A DNA stretch of 64,000 bases, taken from the NCBI GenBank assembly GCA_014904845.1, contig MU119331.1:62001-126000 (forward strand). The letters run 5' to 3'. Positions 34,790 to 45,923 of the stretch are shown here, piece by piece. The first letter of the stretch is position 1. Every line of letters begins with the position of its first letter. The translations under genes and the position numbers were made by a program. The DNA is from Acephala macrosclerotiorum. Taxonomy: Eukaryota > Ascomycota > Leotiomycetes > Helotiales > Mollisiaceae. Below the pieces are notes generated by a model. It was given only the letters and a program-made list of their open reading frames with translations. It ran no database searches and had not been told where the DNA came from.

Positions 34790-35685
34790 CATTGGACGAG
34801 ATGATCTTTTGGGTTTCATGAGGTAGTAGCTCGGTTTTTATCAAGTTCTTCACGAGTTTCGTTATGGTAACAAATGTTCCTAGTCTCGGTGTAATATTTT
34901 CTTTTCCAAAAATTGCTTTGCTTTGGGCAACGTGGTGTGAGTCGATGGTCCTAGGTATTCTGATGCTTGGAAAGGTTTTGATAGTCACTTGAATTCGAGT
35001 CCAGCTGCAAATCGCGCCTCTCATCCATAGGCACAACCAGTGAATGCGGTTCGATTTATCATCAATCCCTCTCCACACCCACACGAAAGCGACCAACTCA
35101 TTCAGAGGTCTGTGGAAACTACTGAAAAGGCGCTGATGCGAGGATGGGTGCTACTAGCAACTGGGTTATCTTTCCCTTTTCGTCCTAACAGATCACAGCC
35201 CCAACCTTTGAAAAATTCACCAATAGAAGCTCGAGTCAGCCCTCCAACGTGATGCATATCTGAGTAGCCAGGACGAGCCACACCCGCAGAATCCAGGGCG
35301 ATGGCGCACGCACCCAATCGTGCCGATTTCGTGTTTTCGGTCAGTAGCCGGGCGTCATGCTCGCCCCATTTTCCCACACGGTGCTAGGCACACTTTGTGT
35401 CACTCGACAAGGCAGCGAAAAAGTGGTGAGCAGTTGCTCAAACAACAAGGCAGTATACGTGGCTGAGATGTTCTGTAGCGGTACTTTTCAAGCTTTGTTT
35501 TAGGCTGATATGCCGAAGGCCACGGAATGGTAAAGTCGGTCAGCGACGTATGTCTTGACCATTTCTATAAGGAGCCAATGCATATCATAATTTTGGGCCT
35601 TCTATTTAAACTGTAAACTAAGCAGAACAAGATTCATCAGACCAAAACCTCTTGTTCAGTAGCATACGGAAATCAATTTCCCCAA
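34790..35685. promoter_or_regulatory. Spacer with the second regulator's upstream region
   Basis: 900 bp without a supportable gene. A TATTTAAA-like sequence lies near 35603, about 80 bp before the ATG of the next gene, and may be its TATA element. Confidence 0.4.
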
Positions 35686-38526
35686 ATGGCTTCTCAGGCG
35701 CTAATTAATAATTTTAATATGCACCACAGATTCTGGTCGCACATGGAAACTCCTTATTCTTATCTTCATGGGCCATACAACAACATCAATGCACGTGTTC
35801 CAGAACAGGGTTCAAAAACACACCATCAACATAGAGGAAATTGGGAAGGCGGTCACGATGAGATGGCAACTCTCCCCACTTCGACAGGGGATACAGCATT
35901 CCAACGCCTCCATGAATGGGGCGATGATTGCGGAATCATCAGACTTCAAAACCACAACTTTTGTTCTGATGATAGATGGAAGCATAACAACGTTTCACCA
36001 GAATGCGAAAGCCTACCTCCTGAACTGCGATCCTGGGGACAAACTACGCCACTAGCACCGGGAGCTGAAGTCACAGTCAGCGCAGGGCTTATTGTGAACC
36101 CTTTCCAGTCTACTATGGAGTCATTTCAGATGCCTATCTCAACCAACCCAGGAACGGAGAATTGGCACCCGTTTCTACACAATGTTTTGGGTACAGAGGG
36201 AAGTCGTGATGTAACAGAGGGTATCGAATTCACGAATCTATTCCAGAGGAACACGGCACAATTCGGACAAAGCCCCCGAAACTTTTGCTTATTAGACGAG
36301 TCTGCTCTTTCAACTCCTTTCGACAGCGAGTTCAATAGCAGTATGTTCGTCTCCTCTCCGCTCTCGATAATGATTTATTTGCTGACTTTGGCTAGCGCTG
36401 TTGGAGCATAGCATCAACACCAAACAAGATAACGTTCTGCTCCAGCCTCCTCATTGCCAAGACTCGTTTCCGTCATTTTCGAACACCTCAAACCATGGCC
36501 AAAACTTACCTTCTTCCTGGAATCTATCAATGGACTGTGGATCCCGACTCGATGCCTTAAATGATTCTTTCACGGTTCTTCCTGCACAGACACATGAGAC
36601 AACCAACATCCCTCAAGATACAATCATATTAGGAATGGACTCGAAAGCATCCCGCGCTTCCCTCAACAATTGTCTACCCATCTCTTCCGCATATACTTAT
36701 CCAGAAGATACTTCTATGACACTTGCACCTCCTTCCCTTCTTCCGGATGCGTTACAATACGGCACGTCCCACGGTCCTGGCAGTCTACACCATCATCAAG
36801 CCACAGGAGAGATTATGTGCGAGAAAGAAAACTCAACAGGGCTCAAATTAAAAGACATCGCCGTGGAAGAAGTTCTACTTGAAGTGGAAACGAATTGGCA
36901 GCATGTATCATCATCAGAGCTGAAACCGCATCAAGTCATCAAAGATGCCAGGCAAAAGCGCAAACTTGGTGGTCGTCACGGTCGATTGACGCCGGAGAGT
37001 GCCAAGAACGCTCGGGAGATGAGACTTCTCAGGGCATGTCTTCCTTGTGTGATCATGAAAAGGAGGGTGAGGTTTCCGCAAATGTTTGGTTTGTGTGAGA
37101 CTAACCGAACTAGTGCAGCCCTGGTGACATCTGCAAGCGTTGCAGCACACTGAGCACGCCGTCTCTAGGCAAAAGAATCTGCACACGTGCTCATCTGGAG
37201 GATTTCAGTGACCTGCTCTTCCCTGGTAAGCAGACACACTGCATTGCGTATTCTGGGCTCACATTTAGCAGTGCCATTTGTCTCATATCTTCGATCCAAA
37301 TCTGTGGACCAATTATCTTCCGAGATTAGCCTCGGTTTTGTGGGAGTCGACTTTGAGGTAGCTCTTACCTGTGGTTCCGAATATCCTCCTTTGGACCTTG
37401 CCGTTTCGGAGTTTGCTCTCAGGAGCGACCAAGCTGGACGTGTTGCAACGGTAAGCACCCAATCAAAGAATAATCTACGGTCATTCGATTACCAGTGTCC
37501 ACCTCCGATCGCCGTCAGTAGAGCTTATACCGACCTGTTGGAGAGATGTCGAAACCACATCAAACTTGTGGTCAAACAGGAGCGAACTTTGCAAAGGCCT
37601 ATCCTTAAGCATGGCCACAAGATAAGTAGGCTGGCATTGAAAGCTATTGCTCGCCACTATGGATCTGTCCCTCGCTCAAGCACCGTAAGTCAAACTTCGT
37701 CATAAGATGTGGAAGTGCTAAGCGAGTTCCAGACTTCAACTTTGGAGAAAGCAATGATGCTCCACGCTATTTACAAATTCATGGCCACAACATTGACAAT
37801 AACTGAGTCCTCCAAGAGAAAACTGGGCGATTCTCTTCGAAAGCTTACCAGGATTGAGTACGATTCAAGCATAGCCTCTAGGCTTCTAAACAGACAAATA
37901 AAATCCGCCATGCATGCTTTGCGCGAAGGACTAATGAGAGAAGTTCTCGAAGAATTGGAAAGGGACCTCAAAACCAAATCTAAAGCATTATGGGCACCAT
38001 GCTTTTGCGTTACTCTGATACTTTGTATGTGCGTTGAAGAGGCACAGATTGCAATGGATGCCTTTGCCATGCATACCCGAGTGCTTGGAGCGGTACAGGA
38101 TGCCCCAGCATCAGAAACCACTATCGAATCTTGCCGCAAATTGGACGATCTCCTTTTCAACCACCTTCTTGAGCTTTTCCATGGCGTCTATAGGAGCCAC
38201 CAAGCCTCGAAGCCAAATAGCAATTGTCGCGTTTATAATCCCATCAGAGATGGGCCTGAGACTGATATCAAAGAGGGCCTTGACCAAAAGTCTGCGGATC
38301 TGGTTTCCGAGTTCCGTAATATCATTGCCGATCACAGTGAGTAGAACCATCATGTACTGCAGACGATGCTTTTATCGGACTAGTCTTAGAAGACGAAATC
38401 GTGGAAAGAGCTGCAACGCCGTCATTTATGGATGGCCATGATAGCTTAGCGCGACATCTGGCATTTCGCGATGGAAACTCTGCAAGACTTGTATCTTCGT
38501 TCCTTAAGTCGTTTTGTTTATTTTAA
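35686..38526 (+). CDS. Zn-cluster transcription factor with central zinc domain (851 aa, seven exons)
   Basis: Exons are 35686-36340, 36396-37066, 37114-37225, 37269-37450, 37496-37684, 37733-38336 and 38384-38526; introns of 43-55 bp all keep frame. If the last intron is not removed, the protein ends at a TAG at 38342 (IIADHSE) and loses 46 residues. It starts MASQALINNFNMHHRFW. The first 420 residues are His/Asn/Ser/Pro-rich and unstructured by eye. The cluster is Cys433, 436, 443, 449, 452 and 465 (ACLPCVIMKRR/C, SPGDI, CKRC, then a 12-residue loop), with an intron directly before Cys443. RAHLEDFSDLLFPG follows. The C-terminal half is helical (SSKRKLGDSLRKLTRIEYD, REGLMREVLEELERDLK). Loop lengths and intron site resemble those of the regulator at 26.1-28.7 kb, which suggests common descent. 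The gene ends about 350 bp before the RIPped block. Confidence 0.85.
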
Positions 38527-38880
38527 TTTTTACCGATATCGCCGAATCTCTGTCTTGGGTATAGGTACTTGCAATATACGCATTCATAGCTCTATATTTA
38601 GTCTTCATAAGTGTCTTGAAAGTTAAATCTTTGAAATACCGCGACAGTGCTTTTTACATGCATGCAGGGTGTTCTCCATCCTTCCAAATCCCATGCACAG
38701 CACCAATATTACCACTCTTACAACCAACCGGACGCTTCTTCAAGTAACTCAAATCAATTTATGATTAATAACTCGCCAATCCCTAGCTCGCCAGTATTCC
38801 GACCAAAGCCCGAATTCTTTACACTTCCAAAAGAGAGCTTCGGCGCAAAGTAAACAAGCGAATTAATAAAAACTATATTA
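38527..38880. other. Boundary between gene space and AT-rich block
   Basis: Ordinary composition to about 38855, then an abrupt switch to almost pure A/T. No gene visible. Confidence 0.6.
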
Positions 38881-39129
38881 TTATTAATTCTTTTAACTAG
38901 CTTTTAAATATGTATAATATTAGGATTGAATATAAATAAAATATTATAAACAAGTTTATATTTTTTAAAAAAAGTTTTTATTAAAAAATATAATTAATAA
39001 TATTATATAATTTTTTTTATATTATTTACTAATTAAATTAATTATAATAATTTAATACAAAAAATATATTATTAATATAATTTTTGTATAAAATTTTATT
39101 ATATATAAAATAATTTATATAAATTAATA

Positions 39130-39340
39130 TTCGATTAAATATAAAACTTTATTTTTATTATTAATAATAAATTAAAAACGAAAATATAAAATAATTTTAA
39201 TTATATTTATTAAATTGTAAATTAATAATTTAAAAAATCGTATAAAAATTAAAAAAAATATAATTTTAACTTTAGTAAACGACGCTAATCTTAATTAGAC
39301 TAGTACTACACGTGATTATTAAATTATTATTGTATTTATA
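39130..39340 (-). repeat. Heavily mutated third copy of the Copia-type LTR
   Basis: Resembles the LTRs at 42284 and 48680 over their second halves: AAATTAAAAACGAAAA, then GACGCTAATC...TAGTACTACACGTG, ending TTGTATTTATA at 39340. Indels and many C-to-T changes blur its start. The matching internal sequence was not found next to it, so it may be a solo LTR or the edge of an older element. Confidence 0.6.
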
Positions 39341-40001
39341 CTTATATCGAATATTGTTTTAATATATTCTTTATTAATATTATTTAAATACAAAGTTTTA
39401 ATAATATATAATTAATATTAAAAAATTATATTTGTAATTTGTATTGATTTTAAATTTTTTTATTTATAATTTATAAAACTTTTTAAAAACTACTAATAAA
39501 TCAAATATATTATTCGTATTTTTTTTTTTTAATATATAAAATATAGTTTAAATAATACAAAAATATAATAAAAAATAATATATATTTAAAAATAAAACAA
39601 ATATAAAAACAATAAAATTATAATTATTGAATTCGTTTGATATAAAAATAAATAAACTCTGTTTTTTTTTTTTTTATATAAATAAGATTTCTATTTAAAT
39701 ATATTAAATTTTCCAAGTTCAAAATTAATACAATATTAAAATAATAATAATAAACTAAATATTTAAAATAATAATAATCGTTATTAATAAATCAAATATT
39801 AAAATAATAAAAATTTCTATTTTAAAAACTAGTAAACAAATTAGCGTTTATTATTATTAATATTTCAAATAATTAAACTAGAAAATCTCTATTTCAAATT
39901 CGATAAAAACGTAAACGCGAACGAATATTAATATTTCAATTATTTTTTTATCAAAGATTTCTATCTCGAAAATCAACAAAAAAAATAAATATAATAATTA
40001 T

Positions 40002-40260
40002 TATAATAAAATTATATATTTTCTTTTCAAAAATCTTTATAAATAACTAATTTCGAAAGTAATATTAATTACGTGTTTTCTAATACATAAAAAGTTTTTA
40101 TTTACTATAAACTAATTAATAATTTTTTTTATTTCTATTTTGATTAATTGATTAATTAATTTACAAATTACGAATTACTTCGAATAAATTTAATCCACTG
40201 ACTAAAACGAATTAATCTACAATTGAATCTTTTTGTTTTGTGTTTTATTACTTTTTTACA
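40002..40260 (+). repeat. LTR family 1, copy 1 (strongly RIPped, 259 bp)
   Basis: Aligns end to end with the copies at 45666 and 58445, for example ATTAATTTACAAATTACGAA against GATTGATTTACGGATTACGG. Almost all differences are G to A or C to T. It ends TTTTTTACA where the better copies end CTTCTACA. The four bases before it are TTAT. Confidence 0.8.
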
Positions 40261-41239
40261 TTAATAAAACGACGTTGAGAAATAAATTATTCCATTGGAT
40301 TTCGTTGAAAACTATTTATATACAATTTGTATATTCTATTTTTTATTATTATTAAAAAAAAATTTAAATTATTGAAAATCGAAAATTGAAAATCAATTAA
40401 TAAAAACTTTTTATTTTGATTGTATTGTTCGAAATTAAATAATTTGATTACAAAATTGCAAAATTACAAAGAAATATTAATTTATGAAAATTACGTATTA
40501 AATTGCTCGAAATAATTAATATTAAAACGAATATAAAAAAGAAAAAAAAAAACTTACGATAATTACTTATAGTAATTGATTCTATTTATAACGAAAATTG
40601 AAATATAAAAAAAAAAATTTTAATACGAAAAAAAAAAAAGAAATTATAGTATTAAAAAACGAAATTATTTTATTATTTTATATTTTAATTTTAATTTTTT
40701 TAAAAATTGCAATTCGCGAATTGTTTATAATTATTTTTAAATTGAAATAATAAAATCAAAATAAATTTCAAATTTTAAAAAATAATACGAAAAAAATTGA
40801 AATAAAAAATTTTAATCGAAAAAAATCGATTAAAAAAATATTTATTTAAAGAATACATTTTATTAAAACGAATAAACAAATAAAATTTCGAATAAAAATT
40901 AAAACAAAAATTTTTTTACGAGAAAACGATATAAATAAAAACCAATTTTTAAAACGAATTTCACTTGAAAATAATAATTCGAAAATTTGTATTTTTGGAT
41001 TATTAAATTAATTCTCAATTTAAAAACTAAAATCAATAAATTATTCGTATTAAAATTTACTTTTTTCAATAAAAAATATTTTTATTTTAATTATATTATT
41101 AATTTTTTCTAAGAAATTTTCTATAAATAATAAAAATAATCTTTTAAAAATACAAAATTTCAAAAAATACGTATTTATACTAGAATTATAAATGTTTTTT
41201 TTTAGAGTCTTTAAAATATTTTAATTTAAAAAAAATAAT

Positions 41240-41760
41240 ATTACGATTTTTTTAAAACAATATAACGATATATATGAAAATTATAAAATTATTTTAGAAA
41301 TCAAAAAAATACAACTTTTACAATATATTAATTCGATTTACAAAAAATAAATTCAATTTATATTAAAATATAATATTGAAAACTATTTGAAAAAAAAGTT
41401 TTACGACGTTTTAAAAAAAGAATTTCGCGAATACGATTAAAAATACTATCGAATAAATATAAAATTTTTATATAAAATTATTGATCAATTTATAAAAAGT
41501 TTTTTAACGATAAAAACGTACGTAAATTTATTCGATTGAATATTCAAAAAATTGATTAAACGAAATAAATTGAATAAACAATATTAAAAACGCGAATTTA
41601 TAAAAGTTTTTTCGATATATATTAAAAAACGAATTTTTAAAAAAATCGATTATAAATCGATAAAAATATTCTTTTACAATTACAATAAAATATACGAGAA
41701 AACGATTATCGTATATAAATATAAAAAAAAAAAAGCGATAATACAATAAAATTAACGATT
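41240..41760 (+). pseudogene. Possible gag-like relic
   Basis: Ignoring stops, one frame reads long Lys/Tyr/Ile-rich helical sequence (RINIKFLYKIIDQFIKSF; KKIDYKSIKIFFYNYNKIYE). It lies downstream of the RIPped LTR at 40002, where a Gypsy gag would be expected. No zinc knuckle or diagnostic motif remains, so this is a placement argument only. Confidence 0.25.
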
Positions 41761-42283
41761 TAAAATACTCGAAAATTCGATAAAAACATTTGAATATCGT
41801 AATACAAAAAATAATTTCAAATATAATCAATAATTTATTATTTTTTGTTTTACTCGAATTACTTATAAAAAAAATTCAACGAAAAATATATATAACTACT
41901 AAAAAAACTTATATTGAATTTCAATTTTCGATTTTACGTACTATTTAAACTTAAAAAATTCAACAAATATTCGTATTAAAACTTTCAATTCAAATAAACG
42001 ATCTCGTTAAAAAATTGAAAAAAAAAAAATTTCTTTTTCGTATTATTTAACAATTTGAAAATTGTTTTAAATATTAATATTACAAAAATATCTTAAAAAT
42101 TAAACAATATTATAATTTTTATAAACTAGAATTAAAATCAATTTATTTTTTTACGAGAATATAAACAAAAAAAAAATTTTAATCGAAAATAAAAAAAATA
42201 TAATAATATAAAAAAAAGCGAATATAAAATTTTATATAATTCAACGTCGATTGAATTCTCACAAAATATATTATTAATTATTC

Positions 42284-42491
42284 TATTGATATTACTAGGA
42301 ATACTTATTACTAATAATAAATTAAAAACGAAATAAACAAATAAATTGAATAATTCGTTAATTGATTGATTTTTTTAAATCTAATAAATACGTAAAAGTT
42401 GAAAAATATAATTTCAACTCTAGCGCAAACGGCGCTAGTCCCGATCTGGCATAGTGCCGCACGTGACTACTAAACTAATATTGTATTTATA
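42284..42491 (-). repeat. Copia LTR, left copy (3' LTR, 208 bp)
   Basis: Same length as the right copy. It is preserved in the middle (TCTAGCGCAAACGGCGCTAG, a stem-loop-forming palindrome, and GATCTGGCATAGTGCCGCAC). Differences from the right copy are transitions, for example ATTTATA against ACTCATA at the end. Confidence 0.85.
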
Positions 42492-43679
42492 CTGGTAGTT
42501 CTTTCTTTGTAATAAGAACTAGTTCAATTCAATTATCTAAAAAACGCTATTATTTTTTTTTTTTATTGTAGTTCGTTAATACGTAAAACTCGTTGATATT
42601 CTAATGCAAAAATTATATGATTAAACTTTAAAAACAACGCTAGTAAACTAGCGCTATTCTCGAAGTTCATCGAAAGTTATAAGTATCGAGATTGGAGTAA
42701 TTCTTTTTTTTTTAACTTTATAAATCAAGCAATTATAAGATTCGAAATACAACGCAAAAATTTTTTTTTTTTATTTTTTTTTAATAAGTATTCTTTTTAA
42801 TTCTTTGTATTATTTTTGTCGTTTTCTTTTTTTTTAATTTATTTTTTTATTCGAATTTTAAAATAATTCGTATTTAAAAACTTTTTCAAAGTTTTATTAA
42901 ATATTGATTTTGTTATAATATTCGTTGGATTATTTTGATCGTTGATTTATTGAATTTCTTACAGTTTTCTACGCTTATACGATTAGTAAAAAATTATAAT
43001 ATCGATTATAAGACGCTTTTTTTTAATAGTTCTCAGTTTAATTAAATACTCGTATAGTGAATATGAGTCTATATAAACGATTGTTGAAATCTTAGAAAAA
43101 TCGAATTATTAAATGATCATATTAATAGTAAATTCGATTGCGATTACTATATTGACTCTTTTTACTATACTATATATCTCAGAAATTAAAACGTTTCTAG
43201 TAACGCGTTTGCTTTTAGTAGAGTTGTAGTAAATGAAATTTTCTTTGATTTCGAACTTTTTATCATTCAATTAATATTCATTTATTAGAATGATTTTATA
43301 TTCAATCTAAAAATTAAAATCTTTGTTGTTTGCAAATGAACTATCGATAAAAACGAAGAGTTTCACTATAAATAAATCGAGAGTAATATACTTGAGTTCT
43401 CGATTCAAGTTTTTAATCTATTATTTCAATTTCTTATTTAACGTAATAGTTTCTTTTTTCGTTGGATTTTAATATTGAACAATAATAAACAAATCGAAAA
43501 TTGTTTCAAATTAACAAATTGTAGTAATATAAGTTTCTTTAGTTCATTGTTTTTAATATTCAATTTAAAAATTAAATGATTTAATATTTATTAGTTTAAT
43601 TTTCTTACTTTGATTTTTTTATTGTAATTAAATCGTATTTTCGAATTGAATTAAAACGTATTCATTGAAAATCAATAGT

Positions 43680-43805
43680 ATTTCTAGTATTAAAATCTTT
43701 TTAAATTTAATCAAAAACTTAGTTTTATTGAGTTCGTTTTTCTCGAGAATAGAAAATCCTTTTTCTATTAATATAAGCGTATCGTCGATTTGCATTTCAA
43801 TAACG
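43680..43805 (-). pseudogene. Copia reverse-transcriptase relic
   Basis: Minus-strand frame reads VIEMQIDDTLILIEKGFSIL followed by NELNKTKFLIKFKKIL. Fungal Copia reverse transcriptases have a MQTDDTLIL-type active site followed by an acidic stretch and a KAKFLAKPREKL-like block. The two active-site Asp are still present here; Gly and Ala positions around them are changed. Confidence 0.7.
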
Positions 43806-44986
43806 TCGAAAAGTCTTTTAGTAGTCGTAATTAAAAAACAAAAATCGTATATCGATATAACTATAAATAGTTTCTTTTTATAATACTTGTAATACGTAGT
43901 TTATTAGTGTATTTCTATTTTCGCAATTCTATATAAAGACTTCAAAATAATTATAATCGTATTTAATAAATGTAAATAGCGGATTTTTTTCGATAAACGT
44001 ATTAATATAAATCGTTAGAAATTTGTCGTAGATTGAATATAAACTTGAGTAATATTACGAAATTATATTCTAATTTTTTTGTTTGCAAATTGAGTTAAAA
44101 AAAGTATTAAAACAACAATCAATCGTTAATTAATTCTTTGTATTGTTGAGAATTGCGTGAAAATTATTTCTTTTTTTTTATCGTTGTATTTTTAGATTAC
44201 TAATTTCGATTTCTCGTAAAAAATATCGATAGTTTTGCTTTTGATCTCGTTGACTAATCTCGAATTGAAAATTCGAACTTTAATATACTTATTAGAGTCG
44301 TATTAAACGAAGTTAAAAACTTTTTTTGTAATCAAATTATCGATTTCTTTTTTTTAAAACGCTTCAAATAATTATTCAAAAATTGTAATTATATTTTCTT
44401 TTAGTAGTTTTAATAATAGTTTTATATCGTTTTTTTTTTTATTTATTATAAAAACTATAAAAATCTTAGTTTTTTCGACGATAATAATAAAAAATTGATC
44501 GTTGAAATTTTTGTAATTTTTTTTATTATTTTTAGTAAAATTATAGTATTTATTTTATTTAAATTTTTTATTATACACGTTTTTATTTTGTAATTCTTTT
44601 GAGTATTCTCAATTACGTTTTTTGATTAATTCTTTGTTTATTTCGTTCGACTAAAAAAACAAAAAAATTTCTTTTTAATTTTCTCGATTATTTTTTTGAT
44701 TATTAATTCGATTATAAACCTCTAGTATTTCTTTTTTCATGTAGTAAAATTTGACGATTATTGAACGAAAATTAATCGATTCGTAAAATATATCGATTAT
44801 ATATGTTTTTTTATTAATTGCTAATAGTTTATATAATTTTTTTTATTCGCTTTTTTTACGTTAAATACGTACTTTAAATAGAATTAGCAAATTTAATATA
44901 AATTTCGTATTTAAACCGTTTTTCATTGAAAGCGTATTATTAATTTGATATTGATCATATAAACAGTATACTTTTTTAGTAATTAC

Positions 44987-45250
44987 TCAAATTGTTTCAA
45001 TTCTTTTAATAATTAATAATAATAGTACGTCGTTATTAATTATTTTAAAGTATACTTTAAAGACTAGTAGTGTAAATACAATATCGTTCGATTCTATCGA
45101 ATTATTAATAGTTTTGATTATTATTTGTAAAATTATATTTTTGTCGATTTGTTTCTCGATTAATTCGTCGTAAATAATCTCGTAAATTCGACGTAATAAA
45201 ATATAGTATTTCTCTACTTTTTTTATATTATTATAAGTTTTAATAAGCAT
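44987..45250 (-). pseudogene. Copia integrase-side polyprotein relic
   Basis: An 87-codon frame free of stops reads YYILLRRIYEIIYDELIEKQ and IILQIIIKTINNS, then IVFTLLVFKVYFKI. This is the fungal Copia block usually read as VPTLLVFGAYPRM, with Gly to Lys and Arg to Lys changes. Its minus-strand position upstream of the reverse-transcriptase relic gives the element's direction. Confidence 0.7.
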
Positions 45251-45665
45251 TTTTTTGATTTTAATCGCTATTATTTTAGCGTTTTATTGAAATTCTATAA
45301 ACGAGAAATTCTTTTTAACGTTGTAAACAATATAATTCGATAGTTTTTAATATATATCGATTTAATATATACGTAGTATATTTTATATTGTTTTCGCAAA
45401 TATATTTTTTATAAATTTAATAGTTTGAAATACTATAAACGAGTTTATTACTTGTAAAATTAATTTTTTATTTAAATATAAAACGTTAACAATAATCGAA
45501 TAATTGAACTTATAATCATTTTATAAAGTAAATTTAAATCTTTCAAGTGATTATTTATACATTTAACAATAATAACAATATTTAGTAAAATATTAAATAT
45601 ACTTAGTATTTACGTTATAATTAGCTCATTGAAAAACTCTTATAAGACGTTGTACTAATAAGTAA

Positions 45666-45923
45666 TGTGGTAGAACTATATGCTCTCTTTTCAAAATCCT
45701 TGTAAATAGCTAGTTTCGAGGGCAGTACTGGTCACGTGTCTTCTAGTACATAAGGAGCTTTCGCTCACCATAGACTAATCAACAACTCTTTCTACTTCTA
45801 CTCTGATTGATTGATTGATTGATTTACGGATTACGGATTACTTCGAATAAGTCTAGTCCACTGGCTAAGACGAACTGATCTACGGTTGAACTTTTTTGCT
45901 TTGTGCTCTATTACTCTTCTACA
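45666..45923 (+). mobile_element. LTR family 1, copy 2: solo LTR inside the Copia element
   Basis: A 258-bp sequence of near-normal composition, starting TGTGGTAGAACTATATGC and ending CTCTTCTACA, with TG...CA ends. GTAA flanks both sides (45662-45665 and 45924-45927). It contains (GATT)n at about 45806-45822. No retroelement internal sequence of its own adjoins it. It is clearly less mutated than the Copia sequence around it. Confidence 0.75.

Noticed and set aside
41528..41830. 100-codon minus-strand frame in the AT block
   Set aside because: Low-complexity Phe/Ile/Tyr product, antisense to the better (gag-like) plus-strand trace.
45666..45923. The 258-bp repeat as a MITE instead of an LTR
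   Set aside because: TG...CA ends, only a 5-bp terminal inversion, and a polypurine-like tract before the 58445 copy fit an LTR better.
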